A stretch of DNA of 5,645 bases, taken from positions 1 through 5,645 of the forward strand of contig JAHFEN010000060.1 in the NCBI GenBank assembly GCA_023248455.1, read 5' to 3'. Below the pieces are notes generated by a model. The model made no database searches. It was not told the DNA's origin and worked only from the letters and a program-made list of their open reading frames with translations. Source of the DNA: Microcaldota archaeon (GTDB taxonomy: Archaea > Micrarchaeota > Micrarchaeia > Anstonellales > Anstonellaceae). The first letter of the stretch is position 1; every line of letters starts with the position of its first letter. Shown in pieces: positions 1-4,964 of this stretch. The position numbers were made by a program, and so were the translations under genes.

Positions 1-34
1 TAAAAGGCTGATGTTCCATTTGCTACAATTTGTA

Positions 35-697
35 CTATCCTATCTCTTCCGCCATTTCTAAGAGCAGTTTTTTCGGGTCGGGCGACTTTATGAAAGCAGA
101 CGCCAGGAGCACTCCTTTCGCGCCAAGCTCTATTGCCCTCCTCACGTCACCAGGCGTGGTCACTCCGGCCCCGCAAAGCACAGGCGTTTTATTCACCTCT
201 GCAACAGCATCCACTGTCCCTGACACAACATCGGGTTTGGCTGTTGACACCGAAATGCCGCTTCCGATGAGCTCAGGCGGCTCGACGGCGATGAATGTGG
301 GCTTGAATTTCGCCAGTATTGCCGACTCTGCAGCATCCTTTGTGCAAAGCATGCTCTCCAGCCTGCAATCCCGAAGCCTTGCAACCGCGCTTCCTATTGC
401 AGCATCCCCAATCCTCCTTTCCGAGTGGTTCACTAGGCTTCCAGCGCAGCCCGCAGCATGAATGGACTCGACAGAAACAGTGCCGGTGTGCGCGCCCGGC
501 TCCTCGAAGTCCACGTGCTGCGCAAAAACGTCCTTGTAAAACCCCGCAGCATCCGTCAGGTCCACGAACTGGGGTGCGACAATTACCCTCACGCCGGTTT
601 CCCTGCTTACTCCCTTTGCAATCTGCACGAGTGCGTGCCCCTTCCTGCCAAGCGATTCGGGATACGTCTTCAGGTTGAGAGCAATTATTGGCTTCAT
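35..697 (-). CDS. tpiA: Triosephosphate isomerase, archaeal type
   Basis: This cytosolic enzyme interconverts dihydroxyacetone phosphate and glyceraldehyde 3-phosphate in glycolysis and gluconeogenesis. The 220-residue length fits the compact archaeal TIM class rather than the roughly 250-residue bacterial/eukaryotic class. Visible landmarks, in barrel order, are N8 and K10 in ALNLKTY (substrate-binding Lys), APQFVDL at 41-47, FAQHVD with PGAHTG at about 58-72, H91 in NHSERR (the electrophilic His), E139 in AVEPPELIGSG (catalytic base followed by the flexible phosphate loop), and CGAG 175-178 plus LLAS 197-200 for phosphate binding. All catalytic residues are present, so the gene should be functional. 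The start ATG gives the standard N-terminus. The gene lies 30 bp after the stop of the Cys-rich gene on the same strand and could be its third operon member. A weak TTTAAG box near 726-731 would alternatively allow its own short-leader promoter. No Shine-Dalgarno is evident. Confidence 0.97.
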   Translation of the reverse strand: MKPIIALNLKTYPESLGRKGHALVQIAKGVSRETGVRVIVAPQFVDLTDAAGFYKDVFAQHVDFEEPGAHTGTVSVESIHAAGCAGSLVNHSERRIGDAAIGSAVARLRDCRLESMLCTKDAAESAILAKFKPTFIAVEPPELIGSGISVSTAKPDVVSGTVDAVAEVNKTPVLCGAGVTTPGDVRRAIELGAKGVLLASAFIKSPDPKKLLLEMAEEIG

Positions 698-727
698 AGA
701 ACCGTACCAAATACCCCAATAACCTTC

Positions 728-1504
728 TTAAACAATTGCAGCCTTGCTTCCGATGTTGTAAATGTCATACCTGAAGGACTTGGTTTTCTCAAGCTCGCCC
801 ACAACCTGCGCCTGTACCAGTTTTTTTACCCCGAGGTAGGCTTCCCTCCCAACTTCCAAGTTCCCAATTGCGTATCGCTTTCCTTTGGTATTGAAGCAGA
901 ACATGCTGTCCTTCAGGTCCTCGCAGTTGTGGCAGAAGTAGCAGTCAGCACAGTTGTTCGAGTCGTTCACCTCGAAGCACCTGGTGAGCTTGGTCGAGCT
1001 GTAGCACTTTATGCAAAACGAGCAGTCGGTGGCAAGCGAGCAGCCGAAGAGATTTTCGGATGTCCTTGACCAGTAGCTGTAGCCTATGAACTTGGAAAAC
1101 CAGCAGCACGCCACGCGAAAGCAGTACTGCGTCGGCCCGTATGCGCACGACTCCGCGGTTCCAATGTTCTCCCCCCAGATGATTTCCGGCGTGGTCGTGC
1201 TTATTCCTGAAAGAAGGCCAGGTGCAGATGATATGGTCAGGGCATCGGCATCCTTCTCGCTTATTTTCTTCTGCCCAAGCAATAGCGCCTCGTCAGCCTT
1301 CACCATCCTTTTTCCAAGCGCAAGGAAAAATCTCACAGAGGGAATATAGACCGTCCTTTCGCTTACGGCGGACTTCCTTCCGGTTATCCTTCCCTCCGGT
1401 GCCCTTGAAAGCAGCCATTCGCCATAATCCTTTAGCTGGCTAAGAGACCTCCCAAAGATGATTTGGGTCACTGTTGCGAAATGGTCATCTATCTCCATGG
1501 TCAT
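728..1504 (-). CDS. Cys-rich conserved hypothetical protein, paralogue of upstream gene
   Basis: This is a 258-residue protein of unknown function. The N-terminal half (about 1-115) has one Trp-rich stretch but no Cys. The C-terminal half holds all 14 Cys: 120, 128, 133, 134, 155, 161, 164, 167, 176, 185, 188, 191, 194 and 203. Two runs have strict three-residue spacing (161/164/167 and 185/188/191/194), which suggests metal coordination or a stacked Cys ladder. The end, from MFCFNTKGKRYAIGN (201-215) into a Glu/Tyr/Lys helix, matches the neighbouring gene. From memory it also resembles Cys-rich hypothetical proteins of CPR bacteria whose C-terminus reads CxxC, a basic LRxKxY segment, an Asn, then EEY. 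No signal peptide or membrane span is visible, so it is probably cytosolic. Its ATG overlaps the previous gene's TGA as ATGA, which implies translational coupling. An alternative ATG is two codons in (1498). Coding status is firm through the paralogy; function is unknown. Confidence 0.88.
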   Translation of the reverse strand: MTMEIDDHFATVTQIIFGRSLSQLKDYGEWLLSRAPEGRITGRKSAVSERTVYIPSVRFFLALGKRMVKADEALLLGQKKISEKDADALTISSAPGLLSGISTTTPEIIWGENIGTAESCAYGPTQYCFRVACCWFSKFIGYSYWSRTSENLFGCSLATDCSFCIKCYSSTKLTRCFEVNDSNNCADCYFCHNCEDLKDSMFCFNTKGKRYAIGNLEVGREAYLGVKKLVQAQVVGELEKTKSFRYDIYNIGSKAAIV

Positions 1505-2289
1505 TTCCCCGCAATTATATCATATATCGAAGGCACGGAATGTTTCTTTCTGAGAAGCTCCCTGGCTTCGGAGAGGAGTTTTGCCTTTAGCTCATCGTAC
1601 TTCTCCTTTGGCAGCTCAAGGTTCCCAACGCACCTTCTTTTGCCCCTCAGGTTGAAGCAGAAGAGGCATTCCTGGCAGTTTTCGATATTCGCGCTGTAAT
1701 GTATGTCTGACGATGTATAGACATAATAGCATTCAAAATGTCTGCTCGTTTCATACATCTCCGCGCATGCGATGGAGAACTTGGTGCCCTTCCCTGCGCT
1801 TACGCAGCCGAAAATCGATTCGGAATATTTGCCAATCTGCGTGTATGCGACGTTCTTGCTGTAAATCACGTCCGAAGAGCGGAAAACGTTGGTGGAATCG
1901 ACTACTCTCGTTGACTGGGTGACAAAGCCCGAATTCCCGAGCACAATGTTGCCTGCGTAGAGCCGGACTTCCGACAGCGCCCAGACCGCTGAATCGATGT
2001 CCTTTATGGAATTGATGTCCAGCTTGGCGTTTGCAGCCATCTTGGTATAATCACCCATTTCCTCATCCAAAATGAACCTTGTCCCTTTTGGGTAGTTTCC
2101 GAATACGGTAACAGGCTTTCCGGATAAAGCGGACTTTTCTATTCTGCATGGCTCTGCGTATCTTGAAAGGTACGCCTCAAGCTCCTGCAGCGGGCAGACT
2201 CCCCCTCCAAGCACTATCCGGCTGGTGCTTTCCCATGCCCTGTTTATGGCAGCGAGCGTGGCATTGTCATTTTCCTGCATTTTTCCCAT
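1501..2289 (-). CDS. Conserved hypothetical protein with C-terminal CxxCxxC motif, paralogue of downstream gene
   Basis: This is a 262-residue protein of unknown function and probably the first gene of the minus-strand cluster. It has nine Cys: 32, 48, 162, 175, 187, 205, 208, 211 and 220. The conserved core reads SESIFGC (156-162), HFECYYV (184-190), then NCQECLFCFNLRGKRRCVGN (204-223) followed by a charged helix with KEKYDELK. The same order occurs in the downstream protein as SENLFGC, RCFEV, and CHNC to CFNTKGKRYAIGN. N-terminal similarity also shows (RIVLGGG against QIIFGRS, followed by similar YLSR/LLSR segments), so the pair is a tandem duplication over its whole length. The middle (about 105-160) has short regularly spaced N/S/V-rich segments (LYAGNIVLGNS, VVDSTNVFRSSDVIYSKNV) like beta-helix rungs; that fold is my inference. 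ATG 2289 fits a TATA-like box 25-31 bp upstream; ATG 2280 is the alternative. No signal peptide or membrane segment is seen. Confidence 0.88.
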   Translation of the reverse strand: MGKMQENDNATLAAINRAWESTSRIVLGGGVCPLQELEAYLSRYAEPCRIEKSALSGKPVTVFGNYPKGTRFILDEEMGDYTKMAANAKLDINSIKDIDSAVWALSEVRLYAGNIVLGNSGFVTQSTRVVDSTNVFRSSDVIYSKNVAYTQIGKYSESIFGCVSAGKGTKFSIACAEMYETSRHFECYYVYTSSDIHYSANIENCQECLFCFNLRGKRRCVGNLELPKEKYDELKAKLLSEARELLRKKHSVPSIYDIIAGK

Positions 2290-2313
2290 TGCATATCGGA
2301 GCGTTCTGAACCG

Positions 2314-2320
2314 TTTTAAA
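2314..2320 (-). promoter_or_regulatory. TATA-like box for the minus-strand three-gene cluster
   Basis: On the minus strand the box reads TTTAAAA, preceded by a purine-rich GAAGAAGGG stretch that could be a BRE. Its centre is about 28 bp from the ATG at 2289. With the usual archaeal TATA-to-start distance of about 25 bp, transcription would begin almost at the ATG, giving a leaderless mRNA. This agrees with the absence of a convincing Shine-Dalgarno there. Confidence 0.55.
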
Positions 2321-2341
2321 CCCTTCTTCCTCTATCTTCAA

Positions 2342-2421
2342 CCAGTGCCGACGCGGCAGACACACTGGAGCTTCGGTTCCACTTATCTGCCACGAACGCA
2401 TTAAATTGCCGACGTGGCAGA
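2342..2421. repeat. Three-copy 15-bp repeat cluster, middle copy inverted
   Basis: Copies one and three are direct: TGCCGACGCGGCAGA at 2346-2360 and TGCCGACGTGGCAGA at 2407-2421, differing at one base. The middle copy is inverted (TCTGCCACGAACGCA, 2386-2400) and matches the reverse complement of copy three at 12 of 15 bases. Copies two and three therefore make a perfect 9-bp inverted repeat (2386-2394 with 2413-2421) around an 18-base loop. Copy one sits inside a second inverted repeat, CCAGTG 2342-2347 with CACTGG 2363-2368. Each direct copy also has its own TGCC/GGCA arms. The cluster begins about 22 bp upstream of the TATA box of the left-hand gene cluster. It could be a multi-site operator, the border of a small mobile or repetitive element, or part of an RNA structure. 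Confidence 0.7.
2401..2406 (+). promoter_or_regulatory. Possible TATA box centred between inverted repeat arms
   Basis: TTAAAT lies exactly in the middle of the 18-base spacer between the 9-bp inverted arms at 2386-2394 and 2413-2421, six bases from each. If used on the plus strand, transcription would start near 2428-2432, just where the structured tract begins. A protein bound to the two arms would flank and could occlude the box. A single AT-rich hexamer is weak evidence. Confidence 0.3.
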
Positions 2422-2423
2422 AT

Positions 2424-2640
2424 CCGGTATCGCGCTAGACTCGAGATCCTACCGGCTTTTGCGGGGAATCTAGTGCCCTTCGGGGCTTAGGAGTTCAATG
2501 ACAGCCCAAGGGGCTCCGCCCCCTTAGTCCGTCACCGCCCAAACCCCCTCCTCTGACAAGAGGAAGGTCTTGGCGGACCCCAAAAGAAATGAGAACCTTG
2601 GTTCGTGAACAAATCTCCTCGTCGGCGCTTTTTTTCTTTT
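2424..2640 (+). ncRNA. Candidate structured non-coding RNA or palindromic repeat element
   Basis: No plausible protein lies here, but the tract is packed with inverted repeats. (1) CCGGTA 2424-2429 pairs with TACCGG 2450-2455. (2) Competing with it, GCGCTAGA 2432-2439 pairs with TCTAGTGC 2469-2476 (8 bp, one G-U) around an imperfect GGC-TTTT-GCGG hairpin. (3) GCCC-TTCG-GGGC at 2475-2486 is a UUCG tetraloop hairpin when read on the plus strand. (4) AAGGGG 2508-2513 pairs with CCCCTT 2520-2525, and AGCCC 2503-2507 can alternatively pair with GGGCT 2511-2515. (5) GTCCG 2527-2531 pairs with CGGAC 2574-2578, continued by CCAA/TTGG (2539-2542, 2570-2573) and an 8-bp stem CCTCCTCT 2547-2554 with 2559-2567 (one bulged A) capped by GACA. 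(6) GAGA 2591-2594 pairs with TCTC 2614-2617. A T-tract follows. The UUCG loop and T-tract favour plus-strand transcription. I recognise no known RNA family; a REP-like intergenic repeat is an equally good explanation. Confidence 0.4.
2629..2640 (+). terminator. T-tract, possible terminator of the upstream structured RNA
   Basis: Seven T, one C and four T follow GTCGGCGC on the plus strand, with more pyrimidines after. Archaeal termination commonly uses such T-tracts. No protein gene ends here, since both neighbours start on the outer sides of the gap. A terminator in this spot makes sense only if something inside the gap is transcribed to the right. Confidence 0.35.
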
Positions 2641-2661
2641 CCATTCGCCTTTCCGCTAATC

Positions 2662-2669
2662 TTAAATAT
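2662..2669 (+). promoter_or_regulatory. TATA box for the gene at 2691
   Basis: TTAAATAT is centred about 25 bp upstream of the ATG at 2691, preceded by CGCTAATC. This is the spacing expected for a leaderless archaeal transcript beginning at or next to the ATG. It supports 2691 as the start over the later in-frame ATGs at codons 20 and 21. Confidence 0.6.
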
Positions 2670-2690
2670 TCCCCCCGTCAAGCCTAGTCC

Positions 2691-3761
2691 ATGAAATTGC
2701 CACCCTTTGCAAAGCGCCTTGATTCCCAATGGAAGAAAAAAACCGGCATGATGGACCAGCGGCTCAACGAGTTCTACAGGATTTTCAAGAAGAAGCATTA
2801 CCCGACGGCAGACGACCTTTTCTTTGCCATAGAGGATCTGCCAAGCATGGGGAAGGAGTACTGGTTCCTCTACTTCTGCGCGCCTCCGAATGAAGAACAG
2901 GTAGTGCTCACGCTTGGAAGGTCGGTTGAGCCGGTAAAGGTGAATGAAACTCGCGTGCGCTTTGAAGAGAAGGAGGATAGCGTGCCATGCGCCGCAGTCT
3001 GCTGGCTCTATTCAGGGAAAAAGCAAGTTGTGTTCGATTCTACTGCGGATGTTTCAATAGTTGAGTCCGGTGGAAAGACACGCAGCCTTTGCGCTCAGAG
3101 CGGAAATAGCAAAATATCGATATCTGGGAGATACCCAAAGTATTCAGTCGAGCTTGTTTCTGCCGGAAAAAAGGTCTTTACAGCCAAAGCATTCCCCCCC
3201 AAGAAGGGCATGCCGTTTGAAATGGTGCACCTCCTCAAAACGCCGGTGGTGCCGCGATTCGGGGCAGCGATGATAAACTATTACTTTGACTTCAAGGGCA
3301 AGCTTGAGGGCAAGGAGCTTTCCGGCAAAGCGTACTTGCAAAAAGTGGTCGCTGTCCTGCCCCTCGCCCCATGGAACTGGGTCCGCTTGCATTTCAAGAA
3401 AGGCGCCATACTGGACTTTTTCACAGGAAAGCCGCTTGGGCCCAAGTCGGACGTGCGCTTTGCCTGCAACGACTACTTAGAGCTGAATGGGAAGAGGATA
3501 ATGCTGCCAGGGCTCAAGCTCTCCTCGTATCTTTCGGGCGAAAAAAGAATATGGGTTCTCTCAAGCAAGAACTTTTACTGTGCTATGGAAACTTACTCTC
3601 TCCAGCCTTTCATTATGGAGCAGAAGACCACCTTCCGGTACGATGAATATTTGGTGAAACTGCGCGCATTCGCCTTTTGCTACGGTGCGCGAGAATACGC
3701 GCTTGAAGACCTCGGTGAAGGAGTGGGCTTGGTGGAGGATGCCAGCGGCTATCTTCTCTGA
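2691..3761 (+). CDS. Conserved hypothetical protein, possible lipocalin-like (CrtC/AttH-type) fold; diverged paralogue of the 3793-4902 gene
   Basis: This 356-residue protein has no function I can assign. It is similar over its length to the convergent neighbour: aromatic-rich EYWFLYFC (56-63), EQVVLTL (69-75), AAVCWLYSGKK (101-111), then SGKAYLQKVVAVLPLAPWNW (211-230) with HF 234-235, NGKRI near 266-270, FRYDEY 315-320, and a Gly-rich end. The segment Y-x-QK, nine residues, W-x-W, HF recalls the YxEK...P...W.W core of the CrtC/AttH/tocopherol cyclase group of beta-barrel proteins; this is a motif impression only. No signal peptide or transmembrane helix is visible; the first 35 residues are Lys/Arg-rich. 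In the core it has V231 and KKGA (236-239) where the paralogue has WG and GDGS, and it lacks the paralogue's GHDMHHD segment, so it looks like the diverged member. It ends with tandem stops, TGA then TAA, 31 bp from the neighbour's stop. Confidence 0.9.
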   Translation: MKLPPFAKRLDSQWKKKTGMMDQRLNEFYRIFKKKHYPTADDLFFAIEDLPSMGKEYWFLYFCAPPNEEQVVLTLGRSVEPVKVNETRVRFEEKEDSVPCAAVCWLYSGKKQVVFDSTADVSIVESGGKTRSLCAQSGNSKISISGRYPKYSVELVSAGKKVFTAKAFPPKKGMPFEMVHLLKTPVVPRFGAAMINYYFDFKGKLEGKELSGKAYLQKVVAVLPLAPWNWVRLHFKKGAILDFFTGKPLGPKSDVRFACNDYLELNGKRIMLPGLKLSSYLSGEKRIWVLSSKNFYCAMETYSLQPFIMEQKTTFRYDEYLVKLRAFAFCYGAREYALEDLGEGVGLVEDASGYLL

Positions 3762-3792
3762 TAAGAACTGCCAGGAGATCCGGACGCAAGAA

Positions 3793-4902
3793 TCAGATGA
3801 GGAAACCCCAGGAGTTTTCCATGTTGCCCCAGCCGTTCTCAAGCTCTATCATCTCCCCTGAATCCAAAGTCAGTTTTAGCTTTGCGGTCGCAGGATACTC
3901 GTTGTAGATAAAAGCTGATTTGGAAGGCAGGGGGCCGATTTTCTTAATGAACTTCCAGCTTGAGTGTGAATATGCATCTGCCACTCCAGCCACGCTGAAT
4001 CCTTTGCCGCCCCCCCTTAGCTCATGCCTCCAAAGCCCTGCGCCTATTTTCACCGGTTTCACTTCCAGCCGTTTTCCGCTGAAAATCCTGCAAGTTGGCG
4101 CATGGTAAAGAAGCAAGTCCTGCTTTATCGGAAGCGTGGGCTTGCGAAGATTGGCTCCCCAAAGATTCTCTGCAAGTGCAGCCCTCCCCAGGTAAGGCAC
4201 CATAGACGTGAAGAAGCTCCCGTCCCCGAAGTGGTAAAGCCCCCAGTACCACTGCGGAGGCGGGACAGCCACCAGTATCTTCTGGAAGTAAGCGGTGCCG
4301 GCAATCCCTTTTTTGGTTCCGTCCTCACCAGTCTCAAAACCCGAAAGTTCCATTATCTCGATGCGCGTGCCTTCCACACCCATTCCTCCTGGAAGCTGAC
4401 TTGCGCCAAAGGTCGGTCCAACAGCAGGGTGGCGGTCAGTCTGCTTTGCGCGGAACTCAAACGTCCTGCCCACGCCATTTATCCTTGTGACAAACTCCTC
4501 GCCTTCTAAATAGAATTCACTGGGCGTTTTACCTGGTGCTGATAGCCTCTTATTTTCCATGTCGACTGTCATATTGCTTTTTTCAAGCACAAAGTCATGG
4601 TGCATATCATGCCCGTCAAAATACCATGCGGCAACAGCGCCATTCAGCTTCCACCCATTCCAGGCCTTCTCAAGTTGCAGGGGGAATTCTATGTAAAGGG
4701 AATTGCACCTTATTTTCGGATCCTTTTTTATTGACCAAAGGATCATCACCTGCCTGCACTTGCCCGTCTTGATAGTATTCTCATCGTGAATGAAAAAGAG
4801 CCAGAACCACCAAAACCACTCGCCAGGTATCTCCCAGCTATCCGGGGGCGTCCAGATTCGTGCAATCAGCTCCCTGGTTCTAGTCCGATCCGGCCCGTCC
4901 AT
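3793..4902 (-). CDS. Conserved hypothetical protein, possible lipocalin-like (CrtC/AttH-type) fold
   Basis: This is a 369-residue protein of unknown role and the better-conserved-looking member of the convergent pair. In order: a very aromatic strand EWFWWFWLFFIHD (28-40); QVMILWSIKKDP (51-62); AAWYFDGHDMHHDF (91-104), with three His and two Asp close together; FYLEGEEFVTRI (130-141); GTAYFQKILVAVPPPQWYWG (202-221) with HF 224-225 and GDGS 226-229; SGKRLEVKPVKI (275-286); FIYNEYPATAKLKL (331-344); and a C-terminus rich in Trp/Gly (NGWGNMENSWGFLI). The aromatic segment contains charged flanks and is too short for a membrane helix, so I read it as a beta strand lining a hydrophobic cavity. A bifunctional lipocalin-like fold acting on a lipophilic substrate is inference. 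An AAGGTG Shine-Dalgarno-like motif (4907-4912) ends 4 bp before the ATG. The next in-frame Met is codon 53, inside conserved sequence, so this start is preferred. Confidence 0.9.
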   Translation of the reverse strand: MDGPDRTRTRELIARIWTPPDSWEIPGEWFWWFWLFFIHDENTIKTGKCRQVMILWSIKKDPKIRCNSLYIEFPLQLEKAWNGWKLNGAVAAWYFDGHDMHHDFVLEKSNMTVDMENKRLSAPGKTPSEFYLEGEEFVTRINGVGRTFEFRAKQTDRHPAVGPTFGASQLPGGMGVEGTRIEIMELSGFETGEDGTKKGIAGTAYFQKILVAVPPPQWYWGLYHFGDGSFFTSMVPYLGRAALAENLWGANLRKPTLPIKQDLLLYHAPTCRIFSGKRLEVKPVKIGAGLWRHELRGGGKGFSVAGVADAYSHSSWKFIKKIGPLPSKSAFIYNEYPATAKLKLTLDSGEMIELENGWGNMENSWGFLI

Positions 4903-4925
4903 ATTGCACCTTTTTTAAGGAATTA

Positions 4926-4935
4926 GTTTATATTT
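4926..4935. promoter_or_regulatory. Shared AT-rich box between divergent genes, candidate bidirectional promoter
   Basis: The 62-bp gap 4903-4964 has one strong AT-rich element. It reads GTTTATATTT on the plus strand and AAATATAAAC on the minus strand. Its centre is about 29 bp from the minus-strand ATG (4902) and about 34 bp from the plus-strand ATG (4965). It could therefore serve as TATA box in both directions, with leaders of a few bases. A second AT-rich stretch, TTTTTTAA near 4911-4918, could contribute. If the minus-strand start is really that close, the AAGGTG motif before that gene would lie outside or at the very edge of the mRNA. Confidence 0.5.
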
Positions 4936-4964
4936 GCCCTTCATTGTTCTGCGATGGTTCAGTC

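Noticed and set aside
24..34. Short palindrome TACAA-T-TTGTA just beyond the tpiA stop
   Set aside because: It has five-base arms with a one-base centre, is AT-rich and is not followed by a T-tract, so it could be chance. It is too weak to call a terminator.
922..951. Ferredoxin-type 4Fe-4S motif in the Cys-rich protein
   Set aside because: The spacing is CxxCxxCxxC without the CxxCxxCxxxCP signature. The surrounding sequence matches the paralogue rather than ferredoxins. Metal binding remains possible.
458..1069. A 203-codon open frame on the plus strand
   Set aside because: It lies antisense to tpiA and the Cys-rich gene. Both of those are supported by family motifs or by a paralogue, and this frame shows no recognisable domain, so it is a shadow frame.
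2342..2421. CRISPR array
   Set aside because: There are only three short copies, one is inverted, the spacers are uneven, and there are no cas genes nearby.
2498..2556. C/D-box sRNA (AATGACA and CTGA)
   Set aside because: The C-like box departs from RUGAUGA, no C' or second D box is placed properly, and no terminal stem joins the boxes.
2591..2620. tRNA-like GGTTCGTGAAC (T-arm-like)
   Set aside because: No acceptor, D-arm or anticodon arm can be assembled at the right distances on either strand, and the short GAACC/GGTTC/GAAC repeats explain the resemblance.
2424..2640. Integron attC site, SRP RNA or RNase P RNA
   Set aside because: There is no integron integrase or credible attC core pair. 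The conserved SRP and RNase P sequence blocks are not present, and the tract is too short for either RNA.
2532..2798. An 88-codon open frame on the minus strand crossing the gap
   Set aside because: It overlaps the TATA box and first codons of the gene at 2691. It has low-complexity basic composition and runs through the hairpin-rich tract, so it is unlikely to be coding.
3762..3792. Terminator between the convergent genes
   Set aside because: The 31-bp gap has only a short TCCGGA palindrome and no T-run on either strand, so no terminator can be supported.
4954..4956. Upstream ATG as start of the reductase gene
   Set aside because: It is out of frame with the FAD-binding sequence and meets a stop within a few codons. 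ATG 4965 gives the normal GxGxxG position.
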